Positions 8,358 to 16,403 of a DNA stretch of 33,798 nucleotides are shown one piece after another. A program made the position numbers and the translations under genes. The notes beneath the pieces are model-generated. The model had not been told where the DNA came from and did not search any database. It worked only from the letters and a program-made list of their open reading frames with translations. How positions within the stretch are numbered: position 1 is the stretch's first letter; each line of letters starts with the position of its first letter. This DNA is from an uncultured bacterium (GTDB lineage Bacteria; Verrucomicrobiota; Kiritimatiellia; RFP12; UBA1067). The stretch lies in NCBI GenBank assembly GCA_902779865.1, contig CACZDG010000034.1, positions 5,724-39,521 of the forward strand, written 5' to 3'.

Positions 8358-10040
8358 TCATTTCCGCTTTGCGAGATCAAGGAGCTCTCGGGCGTGCTGC
8401 GCGACGACGCTCGTCAGCGACGCGCCGCCCAGCATCCGCGCAATCTCCGCGACGCGCGCTTCACCTTCCAGCACATGTATCGCCGTGCGCGTGCGCCCGC
8501 CGGAAACCGTCTTCGCCACGGCGAAGTGACTGTCGCCCCACACCGCGCTCTGCGGGAGGTGCGTGATGGCGACTACCTGGTGGTGGCGACTCACCGCGCT
8601 CAGCTTCTCGCCCACCGCGCGCCCCACTTCGCCGCCGATGTTGGAGTCGATCTCGTCGAACACGAGAACGGGGATGGAGTCGTGCTCCGCGCTCACTGCC
8701 TTTACCGCCAGCATCACGCGCGCGATCTCGCCAGTGGATGCGATGTCGCGGAGCGGACGCGACGGTTCGCCGGGATTCGGCTCGAAGTGGAAATCGACCG
8801 AATCGCAGCCGCTTGCGTCAGGCGCGCGTTCCGCGATGCAGACACCAAATCCGGCCTTCATGAATCCGAGGCCGTGCAGCTCCTTCGTGACAGCCTTCGC
8901 GAAACGTTCCGCCGCCTTGCGCCGCGCAGCGCCAAGTGCCGCGCCAAGTTTCCGCACGGCAGCCTCGCCCTTGCCGACGCCTTCCTCCAGCTCGCGGATG
9001 CGCCCGTCGCGCCCCTCCAGCTCCGCAAGTCGCGCCGCACGCGCGTCACGCAACGCTAGAAGCGCGGCGACGTCCGCGCATCCGTACTTGCGCTTCAGCC
9101 GGTTGACAAGCGAAAGCCTGTCGTCAAGCGCCTGGAGTGCGTCGGGATCGGCGTCAAGACGGCTTACGGAATCCTCCACGCTTCGGGAAAGTTCCTGCAC
9201 GCGCACGGCTACGGACTCCAGCTCCTCGCGCCATTCGCGCGCGGGCTCGTGGTACTTCGCCATTTCCGCGATGTACGAGGCCGCTGCCGCTAGCGCGTTC
9301 GCAGCCGACGCGCCGTCGTCCCCGGCAAGAGCCGCAGTGGCCGCATTGGCAGATTCAAGTATCTCCGCCGCATGGGCGGCGGCCGCGTGGCGGGCGGGGA
9401 GTTCCGTCTCGTCCTCCTCGCACAGCTGCGCGGCGTCGATCTCATCTACGGCGTACCTGAGGCGCTCGCATTCCTCGGCGAAGTCGCCCGCGTCGCCGCG
9501 CAACTCGGCGAGTTCTTCGCGCATCGCACAAAGATCGCGCCATGCGGCGGAGTAGGCGGACGTATCAATCTTGCCATAGGCGTCGAGCAAACGGCGCTGA
9601 AACGATTCCTCAAGCAACGACTGGTGGTCGTTCGGGCCGTGGACGTCCACGAGAACCCGCCCAAGCGCGCGCAACGTCTGCACCGTGGATGCGGCGTCGT
9701 TCACATGTACGCGCCCGCCTCCCGACGCTGAAACCATGCGTCGCACAACCAATACGCCGTCCTCGCACGGCGGCAACCCCGCTTCGTCCAGTATGCGCCC
9801 CACCTCCGTACGGGCGTGTGACCCGTCGTCCAGCGAGAACTCCGCCTCAACACGCGCGTCCTTCGCGCCGTCGCGCACCGCCGATGCGTCCGCGCGCGCA
9901 CCGAGCACCAGCTCAAGCGCCCCCATGAGAACGCTCTTGCCCGCGCCGGTTTCACCGGTGATGATGTTAAGGCCACTGACAAACTCAACGTCAGCCGATT
10001 CGACGATGGCCAGGTTACGTACTGAAAGACGGGCGAGCAT
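8358..10040 (-). CDS. recN: DNA repair protein RecN
   Basis: A 560-residue SMC-like ATPase of usual RecN length. The N-terminus is the head domain with Walker A GETGAGKS (29-36). A long alanine/glutamate-rich coiled coil follows, and the C-terminal head has VLVFDEIDSNIGG as Walker B. RecN works early in double-strand break repair. Its ATG immediately follows the TAA of the rhamnosidase gene (TAAATG), with GAGAGG in the rhamnosidase 3' end as possible ribosome binding site. The next gene starts 22 bp after its stop. It thus lies inside a run of secreted glycan enzymes, an odd place for a housekeeping repair gene. No SOS box was seen. Confidence 0.95.
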   Translation of the reverse strand: MLARLSVRNLAIVESADVEFVSGLNIITGETGAGKSVLMGALELVLGARADASAVRDGAKDARVEAEFSLDDGSHARTEVGRILDEAGLPPCEDGVLVVRRMVSASGGGRVHVNDAASTVQTLRALGRVLVDVHGPNDHQSLLEESFQRRLLDAYGKIDTSAYSAAWRDLCAMREELAELRGDAGDFAEECERLRYAVDEIDAAQLCEEDETELPARHAAAAHAAEILESANAATAALAGDDGASAANALAAAASYIAEMAKYHEPAREWREELESVAVRVQELSRSVEDSVSRLDADPDALQALDDRLSLVNRLKRKYGCADVAALLALRDARAARLAELEGRDGRIRELEEGVGKGEAAVRKLGAALGAARRKAAERFAKAVTKELHGLGFMKAGFGVCIAERAPDASGCDSVDFHFEPNPGEPSRPLRDIASTGEIARVMLAVKAVSAEHDSIPVLVFDEIDSNIGGEVGRAVGEKLSAVSRHHQVVAITHLPQSAVWGDSHFAVAKTVSGGRTRTAIHVLEGEARVAEIARMLGGASLTSVVAQHARELLDLAKRK

Positions 10041-12590
10041 TTAGGGAAGACGCCTCTCGATTGTGTATGTGCCGGGACGGAAGGTCGTGGCCTCCGTTTC
10101 GCCGGGGACAGTCACCGAGGCCGTTGCATCGGCTGGAACGGTGAACGTCCATATCCAAGTGTTGCCATTGTAGCGCCATGCGCTCTTCACAAGGCCGTGC
10201 GGGGTCTTGTATTCCGCCTTCACGTATCCGATGCGGCGGTCGGGTTTCGGTGCCATGACGATGTTCTTGAACCCTGGCGACTTGGGATCGGCGGCGATGC
10301 CTGCCGCCGTCTTGTATATCCACGCAAGCACCGCGCCGTAGGCGTAGTGGTTGAAGCTGTTCATGCCCACCGGCCCGAAGCCATTCGCCTTCACGTAGCT
10401 GTTCCAACGCTCCCAGATCGTCGTCGCGCCCTGATCCACGGAATAGAGCCAGCTCGGATTCTTGTGCTGGAGGAGGAGCGTGTAAGCGACGTCGGCCATG
10501 CCGTTCTCGGTGAGAGTGTCCATCAGTATCGACGTACCGAGGAAGCCGGTCTGAAGGCAGTCGCCGTGGTCGGCGATGTTCTGCTTGAGCGCGGCGGCCA
10601 TGCGCGTCTTCGCCTCGCCCTCGACGAGTCCGAGCTTGAGCGCGAAGAGCGCCGGCGTCTGCATCGTGTTGAGCAGTTCAAGCTTGAACTTACCGGATGC
10701 GTCGAAGAACTTGTCCTTCAAATACGACTTCGCCCCTTCCGCCATCTTCGCGTACTTCTCCACATCTGCGGAACGGCCGGTGGCAAGAGCCATCTCACGC
10801 ATCATCCCGGCATCCCACAGCCAGTAGCATGCGCCGAGGTAATCCCAGTAGTGGAGCGCCTCGGGCTTGGGCCCGCGGCGGCCATTGACCGTCGTCGCGA
10901 ACTTGCCACCGCAGGACTCCAGCGGCTCGTAGCTGAGCCAGTCGGCCCACTGGAAGTTGCGGCACTCCGCCGCGATTGCCTCGTGTTCGTAGCGCGTCTC
11001 GGCGCAACGCGCCACGTACTTCTCCATCGCGACCCAGTTCTCCTCGATGATCTTCACTTCTCCGAACTGCTTCCACATCTGGTAGGGCACGATCACGCCC
11101 GCGTCGGACCAACCGAGACGCATCACCTCGTCGCTTCCGTATTGCCCACGCGGCGCCACGCCGGGGAAACCGCCCTTCTCGTGCTGCGTGTCGCGCATGT
11201 CGCGCATCCACTTGTGGAAGAAACGCAGGGTGTTGGCGTTGAACGACCCGGCCTCAGCGAACACCTGCGTGTCGGCCGTCCAGCCAAGGCGCTCGTTGCG
11301 CTGCGGACAGTCAGTCGGTACGGAGAGGTAGTTGGAGAGCTGTCCCCAATAGACGTTCGAGATGAGTTTGTTCACGTCGGCGACGCCGGTCTCGATGCGG
11401 CCGGTTTCCATCTCCTTCGTTATGGAGGTGACGGGCACGCTTTCGACAGTGAGCGTGACGTCGTCGGTGGCGGTCACGGAGATGTAGCGGTAGCCGAAGA
11501 AGGTGAAGCGCGGGAAGTAGTCGGCAGGCGCGTTGCAGAAGGTGTATTCAAGGCGCATTCCCTGCCCGGGCATACGCAGGTTCTGCCGGTAAACCGATCC
11601 CGCCGGACCGTCGTTGCCACGGCTGCGTTCGCCGTTCGCCTCGTTGAGCATTTCGGCGGGAAGGCACGTGAGCGTGGTACCGACCTTGGCAATCATCCTG
11701 AAGTGCGGCACCGCTGCGGCGTTTTGTCCGAAATCGACGACAAGCGTCTCGCCGGGCCTGACCGAAAGATCCTCGCCCCTCTTGAACGTGCGCGTCTTGA
11801 CGACCGTGCCGAACACGTCCTTCGCCTCGCCCGTCACGCCCTTCCAGCAGTACGCCTCCACGGGCTTCAGCGCGAGGTCGAAACGGCGCACCACCTCCGC
11901 ACCGACGTTCGGCAAAAGAAGCCCCTGGAACTCCGTGTTGGCCTCGGCGGGCTTGTACGCAGCCGCGTCCGCCGCGACGCGCGCGTCGTAGATTTCTCCG
12001 CCGAAGATTGATGCGCGCTTCACGCAGCCGCCCACGCCCGCAAGCCATTCGCCCGCGCGCGTACCGATCACCTTGCGTGTGCCGTCCACGAACTCTAGCT
12101 CCAGCTCGCCGCGGAACGCGCTCTTTTTGCCGGGGTAGTTCACAATCTTGTCGCGCCACCATCCGGCGGAGACCTCCGCCGAAAGGACGTTCTTCTCGTC
12201 ACACGCCTTATTAAGCAAGGAAGTTACGTCGTAAGTGAAGAAGTACTTCGTCTTCTTCGCGTGTGTGAATCCCGGCTTCAGCGCGTCGTCTCCGCCCGCA
12301 CGCGCGCCGTTCACAAACACCTCGAACACTCCGAGGCCGGCAACCGTCCACGTTGCCTTCCTTACCTGCGCCTGGTTCTTGAATTCGTATTTGAACATGC
12401 TAGTGCCGTCGGCAGAAAGCTGAGACCTCCTGCGCGCGCCGTCCGCCACCGGTGCGTCAACGGCTGATATCCACTCGCTCACCACGCCCGGCACTCCGGC
12501 ATACTCGCGCATGGCGGCTTTCTGCTCCGCCTCGACCGCCGCAACGGCCAACGCCGCACACACAATTGCGGTAACTGACTTTGACTTCAT
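10041..12590 (-). CDS. Secreted alpha-L-rhamnosidase, GH78
   Basis: An 849-residue GH78 enzyme that removes terminal alpha-L-rhamnose from plant polysaccharides or glycosides. The frame is open to an ATG at 12611, but AGGAGA lies inside those first codons and exactly 6 nt before the second ATG, so 12590 is the chosen start; it opens a signal peptide (MKSKSVTAIVCAALAVAAVEA). The centre holds the GH78 active-site signature PTDCPQRNERLGWTAD, followed by FAEAGSFNANTLRFF and DQGATTIWERWNSY, all typical of the (alpha/alpha)6 barrel, with a C-terminal beta-sandwich. With the GH28 remnant upstream it points to rhamnogalacturonan use. Confidence 0.93.
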   Translation of the reverse strand: MKSKSVTAIVCAALAVAAVEAEQKAAMREYAGVPGVVSEWISAVDAPVADGARRRSQLSADGTSMFKYEFKNQAQVRKATWTVAGLGVFEVFVNGARAGGDDALKPGFTHAKKTKYFFTYDVTSLLNKACDEKNVLSAEVSAGWWRDKIVNYPGKKSAFRGELELEFVDGTRKVIGTRAGEWLAGVGGCVKRASIFGGEIYDARVAADAAAYKPAEANTEFQGLLLPNVGAEVVRRFDLALKPVEAYCWKGVTGEAKDVFGTVVKTRTFKRGEDLSVRPGETLVVDFGQNAAAVPHFRMIAKVGTTLTCLPAEMLNEANGERSRGNDGPAGSVYRQNLRMPGQGMRLEYTFCNAPADYFPRFTFFGYRYISVTATDDVTLTVESVPVTSITKEMETGRIETGVADVNKLISNVYWGQLSNYLSVPTDCPQRNERLGWTADTQVFAEAGSFNANTLRFFHKWMRDMRDTQHEKGGFPGVAPRGQYGSDEVMRLGWSDAGVIVPYQMWKQFGEVKIIEENWVAMEKYVARCAETRYEHEAIAAECRNFQWADWLSYEPLESCGGKFATTVNGRRGPKPEALHYWDYLGACYWLWDAGMMREMALATGRSADVEKYAKMAEGAKSYLKDKFFDASGKFKLELLNTMQTPALFALKLGLVEGEAKTRMAAALKQNIADHGDCLQTGFLGTSILMDTLTENGMADVAYTLLLQHKNPSWLYSVDQGATTIWERWNSYVKANGFGPVGMNSFNHYAYGAVLAWIYKTAAGIAADPKSPGFKNIVMAPKPDRRIGYVKAEYKTPHGLVKSAWRYNGNTWIWTFTVPADATASVTVPGETEATTFRPGTYTIERRLP

Positions 12591-12667
12591 AGCATTTCTC
12601 CTGTTTAGCAATGTTTTAGACGCTTCTCATGCCCGTCAGCCAAACTAAAGGCCTCCGAACGCATACA

Positions 12668-12697
12668 ATTTTACCACATCTTCCTCTCATGGCGCAA
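12668..12697 (-). promoter_or_regulatory. Possible promoter of the rhamnosidase-recN run
   Basis: On the minus strand TTGCGC (12697-12692) and TAAAAT (12673-12668) are 18 bp apart, about 80 bp before the rhamnosidase start. The -35 match is weak. The rest of the 227-bp gap between the two neighbouring genes shows no ORF. Confidence 0.3.
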
Positions 12698-12817
12698 GCC
12701 CTGCTTGTCTGCGGTCGCAGAAGTCGGGGCCGGCATAACGGCGCGTAAGGAATGGATTTTCAAGTCGCATGGCGCTATACCACAACTCGCCGCCTCGGCA
12801 ATCCGCCAGTTCCTGCG

Positions 12818-13384
12818 TTAACGACGCGATTTTGCTGATAGCGAGAACTTCGTGTCGATGAACTCGAAGCCGTCAACAGCCCTGAAGATATCGGCGGCGG
12901 ACAGTTTCTTCGCCCATCTCATACGCTTGAAGTCGAACGTCACATTGTGGAAGCGCCAGTTGTAGAAGTGCCCCTTGTGCCCGGCGAATACTTCGACGTG
13001 CGGGGGAAAGCCGCTCCTGAACGTGCAGTCTGAGAACGACACGTCCTTCATGTACTGGAACGGCGTCCATTTGTCCACCCTGAGCCAGATCGGTTCGTCC
13101 TCGCACGTGATGTGGACGTTCGAGAACCGGATGTTCTCGGCGTAGAACGGAATCAGCGTTTCGGGCGGAGGCGGCTCAAGCCCCTGGCCGCCAGGCACGA
13201 GGACGCGCCCGCCGCCCTTGGCGGAGCAGTCGTCGATCGCCTTCTGGATGGCGGCGGTGTTGTCCGTCACGCCATCCGGCTTCGCACCGTAGCGCGTCAC
13301 GTCATACTCCGCGGCCGTGGCGCACAGCGCGGCAACTGCCGTCGTCAATGCCAGAACCGCACACTTGCAGAATAGTTTTCGCAT
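12818..13384 (-). CDS. GH28-like pectin hydrolase lacking its middle
   Basis: An intact 188-residue ORF with signal peptide (MRKLFCKCAVLALTTAVAAL). Residues of about 29-65 are the N-terminus of a GH28 polygalacturonase-type beta-helix (YDVTRYGAKPDGVTDNT, then GGGRVLVPGG). The sequence then jumps to what resembles the late coils and end of such a protein (PFYAENIRFSNVHI, MKDVSFSDCTFRSG). GH28 proteins usually exceed 400 residues; the central coils with the catalytic aspartates are absent, so it should be inactive. The join at VLVPGG/QGLEPPPPE keeps the frame. AAAGGA lies 8 nt before the chosen ATG; the frame is open further upstream to 13462. Confidence 0.65.
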   Translation of the reverse strand: MRKLFCKCAVLALTTAVAALCATAAEYDVTRYGAKPDGVTDNTAAIQKAIDDCSAKGGGRVLVPGGQGLEPPPPETLIPFYAENIRFSNVHITCEDEPIWLRVDKWTPFQYMKDVSFSDCTFRSGFPPHVEVFAGHKGHFYNWRFHNVTFDFKRMRWAKKLSAADIFRAVDGFEFIDTKFSLSAKSRR

Positions 13385-13533
13385 CGCATGAATCCTTTCT
13401 CTTGTATCCCGCCGGCAGATTCCCAGTCCACTTCGGCAATGGCCACATGTCTGCCGCGGCATTTCGGCAGCAACGAGTCGAGATTCGCATCATACCAGAC
13501 CGAATTCGCTTTAAGCTTTTCAAGACTACGCAT
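13345..13533 (-). CDS. Small ORF overlapping the GH28-like start
   Basis: A 62-residue ORF with a strong ribosome binding site (AGGAG, 4 nt before ATG) downstream of a TATAAT box. It reads MRSLEKLKANSVWYDANLD, then PKCRGRHVAIAEVDWESAG, which looks like real protein, but ends abruptly after running out of frame over the first 13 codons of the GH28-like gene. It may be the stump of a larger gene fused to the GH28 leader, or a coupled leader ORF. No family is recognised. Confidence 0.4.
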   Translation of the reverse strand: MRSLEKLKANSVWYDANLDSLLPKCRGRHVAIAEVDWESAGGIQEKGFMRCENYSASVRFWH

Positions 13534-13559
13534 GATTCTCCTTTGCTTAGACGCCGTGT

Positions 13560-13565
13560 ATTATA
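13560..13565 (-). promoter_or_regulatory. TATAAT box upstream of the 62-residue ORF
   Basis: A perfect minus-strand -10 box (GGTATAATAC) lies about 27 bp before the ATG at 13533. No convincing -35 box is seen. It would start the GH28/rhamnosidase/recN direction. Confidence 0.4.
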
Positions 13566-13607
13566 CCAGAATTCATCCCCGTCGTGTTGGACGATTTTCA
13601 AAATGGA

Positions 13608-13633
13608 GAGGGACGCAACAAGTTGCATCCCTC
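13608..13633 (-). terminator. Terminator-like hairpin after the 820-residue surface protein gene
   Basis: GAGGGACGCAAC (13608-13619) pairs with GTTGCATCCCTC (13622-13633) with one C-A mismatch and an AA loop, followed on the minus strand by TCCATTTTG. A second, smaller hairpin, ACGGG/CCCGT (13666-13679), lies between it and the stop codon. Confidence 0.45.
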
Positions 13634-13690
13634 CCGTGACTTTCATAATCTGCCGCTGGGCGCGGACGGGTTAGCCCGTTGCAATGAATC

Positions 13691-16153
13691 CTACTTGACC
13701 AAGATAACCAAGCCATTGGAAATCACGGTCAACATGAGATTCCCGTTTTCGTCAACCGAAACGCCTCTTGCCCACTTCGGCTTGTCGATCAAGTTGACCG
13801 TCTTGCCAGTGAAGTCCATCCCGCTCGTGAGCGCGTACTTTCCGACCTTCGGCGCTACTCCGACGGATGCCGACACCTTCACGTCAACCGTCCCTGGAAG
13901 CGAACTCGTCCCGTTAGACCCGAGCGCAAGCACGGGCGCAACCATCCTGTCCGTGAAGTTGAACGCGAGCGTCGCGCCGCTGTTGATTATGGTCTTGTTA
14001 AAGCCGAGTGTCGTCGTGCCGGATGCGGGAACCTCCAGCGTGGCGCCTGAATTGATCGTAAACGTCTGGTCGCCCGCAGACGTGGTGCTGCAGCCTGGCG
14101 TCATCGCGAGTGTCGCCCCGTCGTTCACCGTCAACGCGCGGTCGGTATATGAATCGGAGGTGAAGACTACTCTTCCGCAGCCTGTCACCGCCACCCCGTT
14201 CCAATAATTTCTCACGCCGCCGATTCTTCCGCTGAACGTGATAGTCGCGGGCTGGTCCGACTCGAACTGCGTCGTGCAGATCGTGAACGTGCTTCCGTTG
14301 TTTACGCTGTATGCGTTTAATCCGGCCGTGCCCATGGACGCGGTCGCGCAAAGCGGATACAGCGAGGCGTTGTTGAAAACACATAATCTGCAGTTCTCTC
14401 TGCTGAACGCTATGCCGTCTTCGCCGACGGCGAGCGCCTTCGCGCTTAACACCACCCAACCGGGGGAGTTGAGCGTAATTCGGCCATCGACCGCGACGGC
14501 GCCGGCGGAATTGTTCTGCGTGAAATAGAAATCTCCGGAAGCGTGTGCTATGGTGAGCGATCCCGTGACGCGGAGTTTGCCGCCCGCCGCGACGGCGTTG
14601 CAAAGGATCTTGTTGTTGCCGGTGAACGAAAGACTGTTGTCTATCGTGACGGAGGAATTCGCCCCGACCGCTATCCTGGAATAGTCGCTGAACGCCGACG
14701 CCGTGAGCGCCCCCGTGAAGGTGATCACGCCGGAGCCCATCGTCAGCACGTCGAAAGCGGCGTCTGCGATGTCGGCATTGACGGTCGTGGCGATGGCCAC
14801 GGCCGAGAAATCAAGCGCCGAACCGCCAGACGGGGCAACGCCGCCGCCCCAATTCGCGCCGTTGGACATGTTGCCGTCGCCGGCGGCCCCCGTCCAGCGG
14901 TTGGCGGGAACGGAGCCGACCGTCAGGACAAGTCTGTTGCCGACGACGCTCCAGGCGGCAGGTTCTCCGCCTGTTGAGAAACTGAACTTTTCGCCCATTG
15001 CCGCAGTCACGCCGCTGTTCGCGAGAATCACGTAAACGCCCGGCGTGAACGCGCCTCCGTTCAACGTGAGGTTGACCGTGCCGCTCGACGGAAGCGTCAG
15101 CGTCTGACTAACCGAAAGCACCGCATATCCGGCAGAGCAGGCGGCGATGTCTAGCGTGGAGCCGGCCGCAAACGTGAGGTTTCCACTGGTTCCGACAGTC
15201 CCCGCAGCGGCGACTTCAAGCGTCGCGCCCGAATTTACCGCGAGAGTCTCGCCGCCCGCCCTCGTCATGTTGACGCCGGGGGTCATGGCGAGCGTCGAGC
15301 CGTCGGTGACCGTAATTCCGCGGTTTGAGCTTGAAGTGGAAGGGAACACGACCTTTCCGCAGCCTGTCACCACCCCTGCTGCCCAATAATTCCTCCTGCC
15401 TGTAAAATTCCCGGCGAACGTGATCGTTGCTGGCTGATCCGACTCAAACTGAGTCGTGCAGATCGTGAGCGGCGTGCTGCCACAATACGATCCCATCCCC
15501 GCCGTGCCAAGCACTGTCGTTGCGCCAAGCGAATACACCGTGCCGTTGTTCGTGAAAATGAGCGGAACGTCCTTGCTAAAGGATATGCCTTTCAGCCCAA
15601 GGACAAGCGCCCTCGTATTCATCACCGTCCAGCCCTTCCCCGCAATCGTAATGCCGCCCTCGGCCACGACGGCGCCGTCGCAGTTGCTTTTCGCAAACAG
15701 GAAGTCGGCTGCCGTGCCATGCGTGAGCGTGAGCGATCCCTTGAGGTGGAGTTTGCCGCCCGCCGCAATCGTATTGCAAAGGGGCTGGCCGGCGGCGAAG
15801 GAGAGGTTGTTGTTGATGGTGACGGTGGAATTCGCCCCTACTGCGACGTTGGCATAATTGCTGAACGACGCAACCGCAAACGCTCCCGTGAAGGTGATCA
15901 CGCCATTGCCCATTGTCACTGCACCAAACGTGCGGCCATCGCCGAAGTCCGCATTGAGCGTGGTGGCGGAAGCGATGGAAGAGAAGTCGAGCGCGTCGCC
16001 CGCAACGGGCGCAACGCCGCCAACCCAGTTGCCGCCGTCGCTCAGGCTGCCGTTTCCGGCTTCGCCATTCCATTCGACTGTATCCGCATACGCCGGCAAG
16101 AATACCACCGCTACGCAGACCGCCGTTACTGCCATCAGTTTGTTCATGTTCAT
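13691..16153 (-). CDS. Autotransporter-like surface protein with two tandem repeats
   Basis: An 820-residue exported protein; the start at 16153 was chosen because GGAG lies 11 nt upstream and a signal peptide follows (MNMNKLMAVTAVCVAVVFLPAYA). It consists of two homologous units of roughly 390 residues (about 25-418 and 419-800). Each begins with W(N/T)GxAGxGxxSxGxNW and GGVAP, then beta-strand-rich sequence (GVITFTGA, VGANS(T/S)VTI, AAGGKL). The stretch TICTTQFESDQPATITF is identical in both. This is the beta-helix composition of autotransporter passenger domains, but no beta-barrel is visible. The C-terminus ends VDENG then SNGLVILVK, a short hydrophobic tail resembling that of the protein at 17326. 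Function unknown; an adhesin or glycan-binding role is a guess. Confidence 0.75.
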   Translation of the reverse strand: MNMNKLMAVTAVCVAVVFLPAYADTVEWNGEAGNGSLSDGGNWVGGVAPVAGDALDFSSIASATTLNADFGDGRTFGAVTMGNGVITFTGAFAVASFSNYANVAVGANSTVTINNNLSFAAGQPLCNTIAAGGKLHLKGSLTLTHGTAADFLFAKSNCDGAVVAEGGITIAGKGWTVMNTRALVLGLKGISFSKDVPLIFTNNGTVYSLGATTVLGTAGMGSYCGSTPLTICTTQFESDQPATITFAGNFTGRRNYWAAGVVTGCGKVVFPSTSSSNRGITVTDGSTLAMTPGVNMTRAGGETLAVNSGATLEVAAAGTVGTSGNLTFAAGSTLDIAACSAGYAVLSVSQTLTLPSSGTVNLTLNGGAFTPGVYVILANSGVTAAMGEKFSFSTGGEPAAWSVVGNRLVLTVGSVPANRWTGAAGDGNMSNGANWGGGVAPSGGSALDFSAVAIATTVNADIADAAFDVLTMGSGVITFTGALTASAFSDYSRIAVGANSSVTIDNSLSFTGNNKILCNAVAAGGKLRVTGSLTIAHASGDFYFTQNNSAGAVAVDGRITLNSPGWVVLSAKALAVGEDGIAFSRENCRLCVFNNASLYPLCATASMGTAGLNAYSVNNGSTFTICTTQFESDQPATITFSGRIGGVRNYWNGVAVTGCGRVVFTSDSYTDRALTVNDGATLAMTPGCSTTSAGDQTFTINSGATLEVPASGTTTLGFNKTIINSGATLAFNFTDRMVAPVLALGSNGTSSLPGTVDVKVSASVGVAPKVGKYALTSGMDFTGKTVNLIDKPKWARGVSVDENGNLMLTVISNGLVILVK

Positions 16154-16338
16154 TGTCTGTTTTTCTCCTTTGGGTTTGTTTTCATGCCGTCGGGCATAAA
16201 TGGTTTTCGTCATGAAGCGGAAGCCTCTGGCGTGGGGACAGTCCCCGCCACCGTCAAAAATACAAAAACGCCACGGCGCGGCGACCTGAAAGGCCGCACG
16301 CGCCGCGTGTATGCATCAAAACTATCAGACAGGGCTAG

Positions 16339-16366
16339 GCTATAATTACCCCCCCCCCCCCTGCAA
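16339..16366 (-). promoter_or_regulatory. Possible phase-variable promoter with 13-G tract
   Basis: On the minus strand TTGCAG (16366-16361) is followed by 12 more G (13 G in total, 16361-16349), TAAT, and then TATAGC (16344-16339). Read as -35 and -10 boxes they are 16 bp apart, so the homopolymer forms the spacer. The surface-protein start is about 185 bp downstream. The remaining sequence of the 16154-16403 gap holds only a small GGGGAC/GTCCCC hairpin. Confidence 0.45.
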
Positions 16367-16403
16367 ATCAGGCAGTTTTGCGCAGTTATGATCAGTGCGT
16401 CCC

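Noticed and set aside
5099-8566. A 1155-codon open frame on the plus strand
   Set aside because: It lies opposite the SUMF1 and BPL_N genes, is arginine/histidine/alanine-rich with no domain, and has no ribosome site; it is a by-product of high GC on the other strand.
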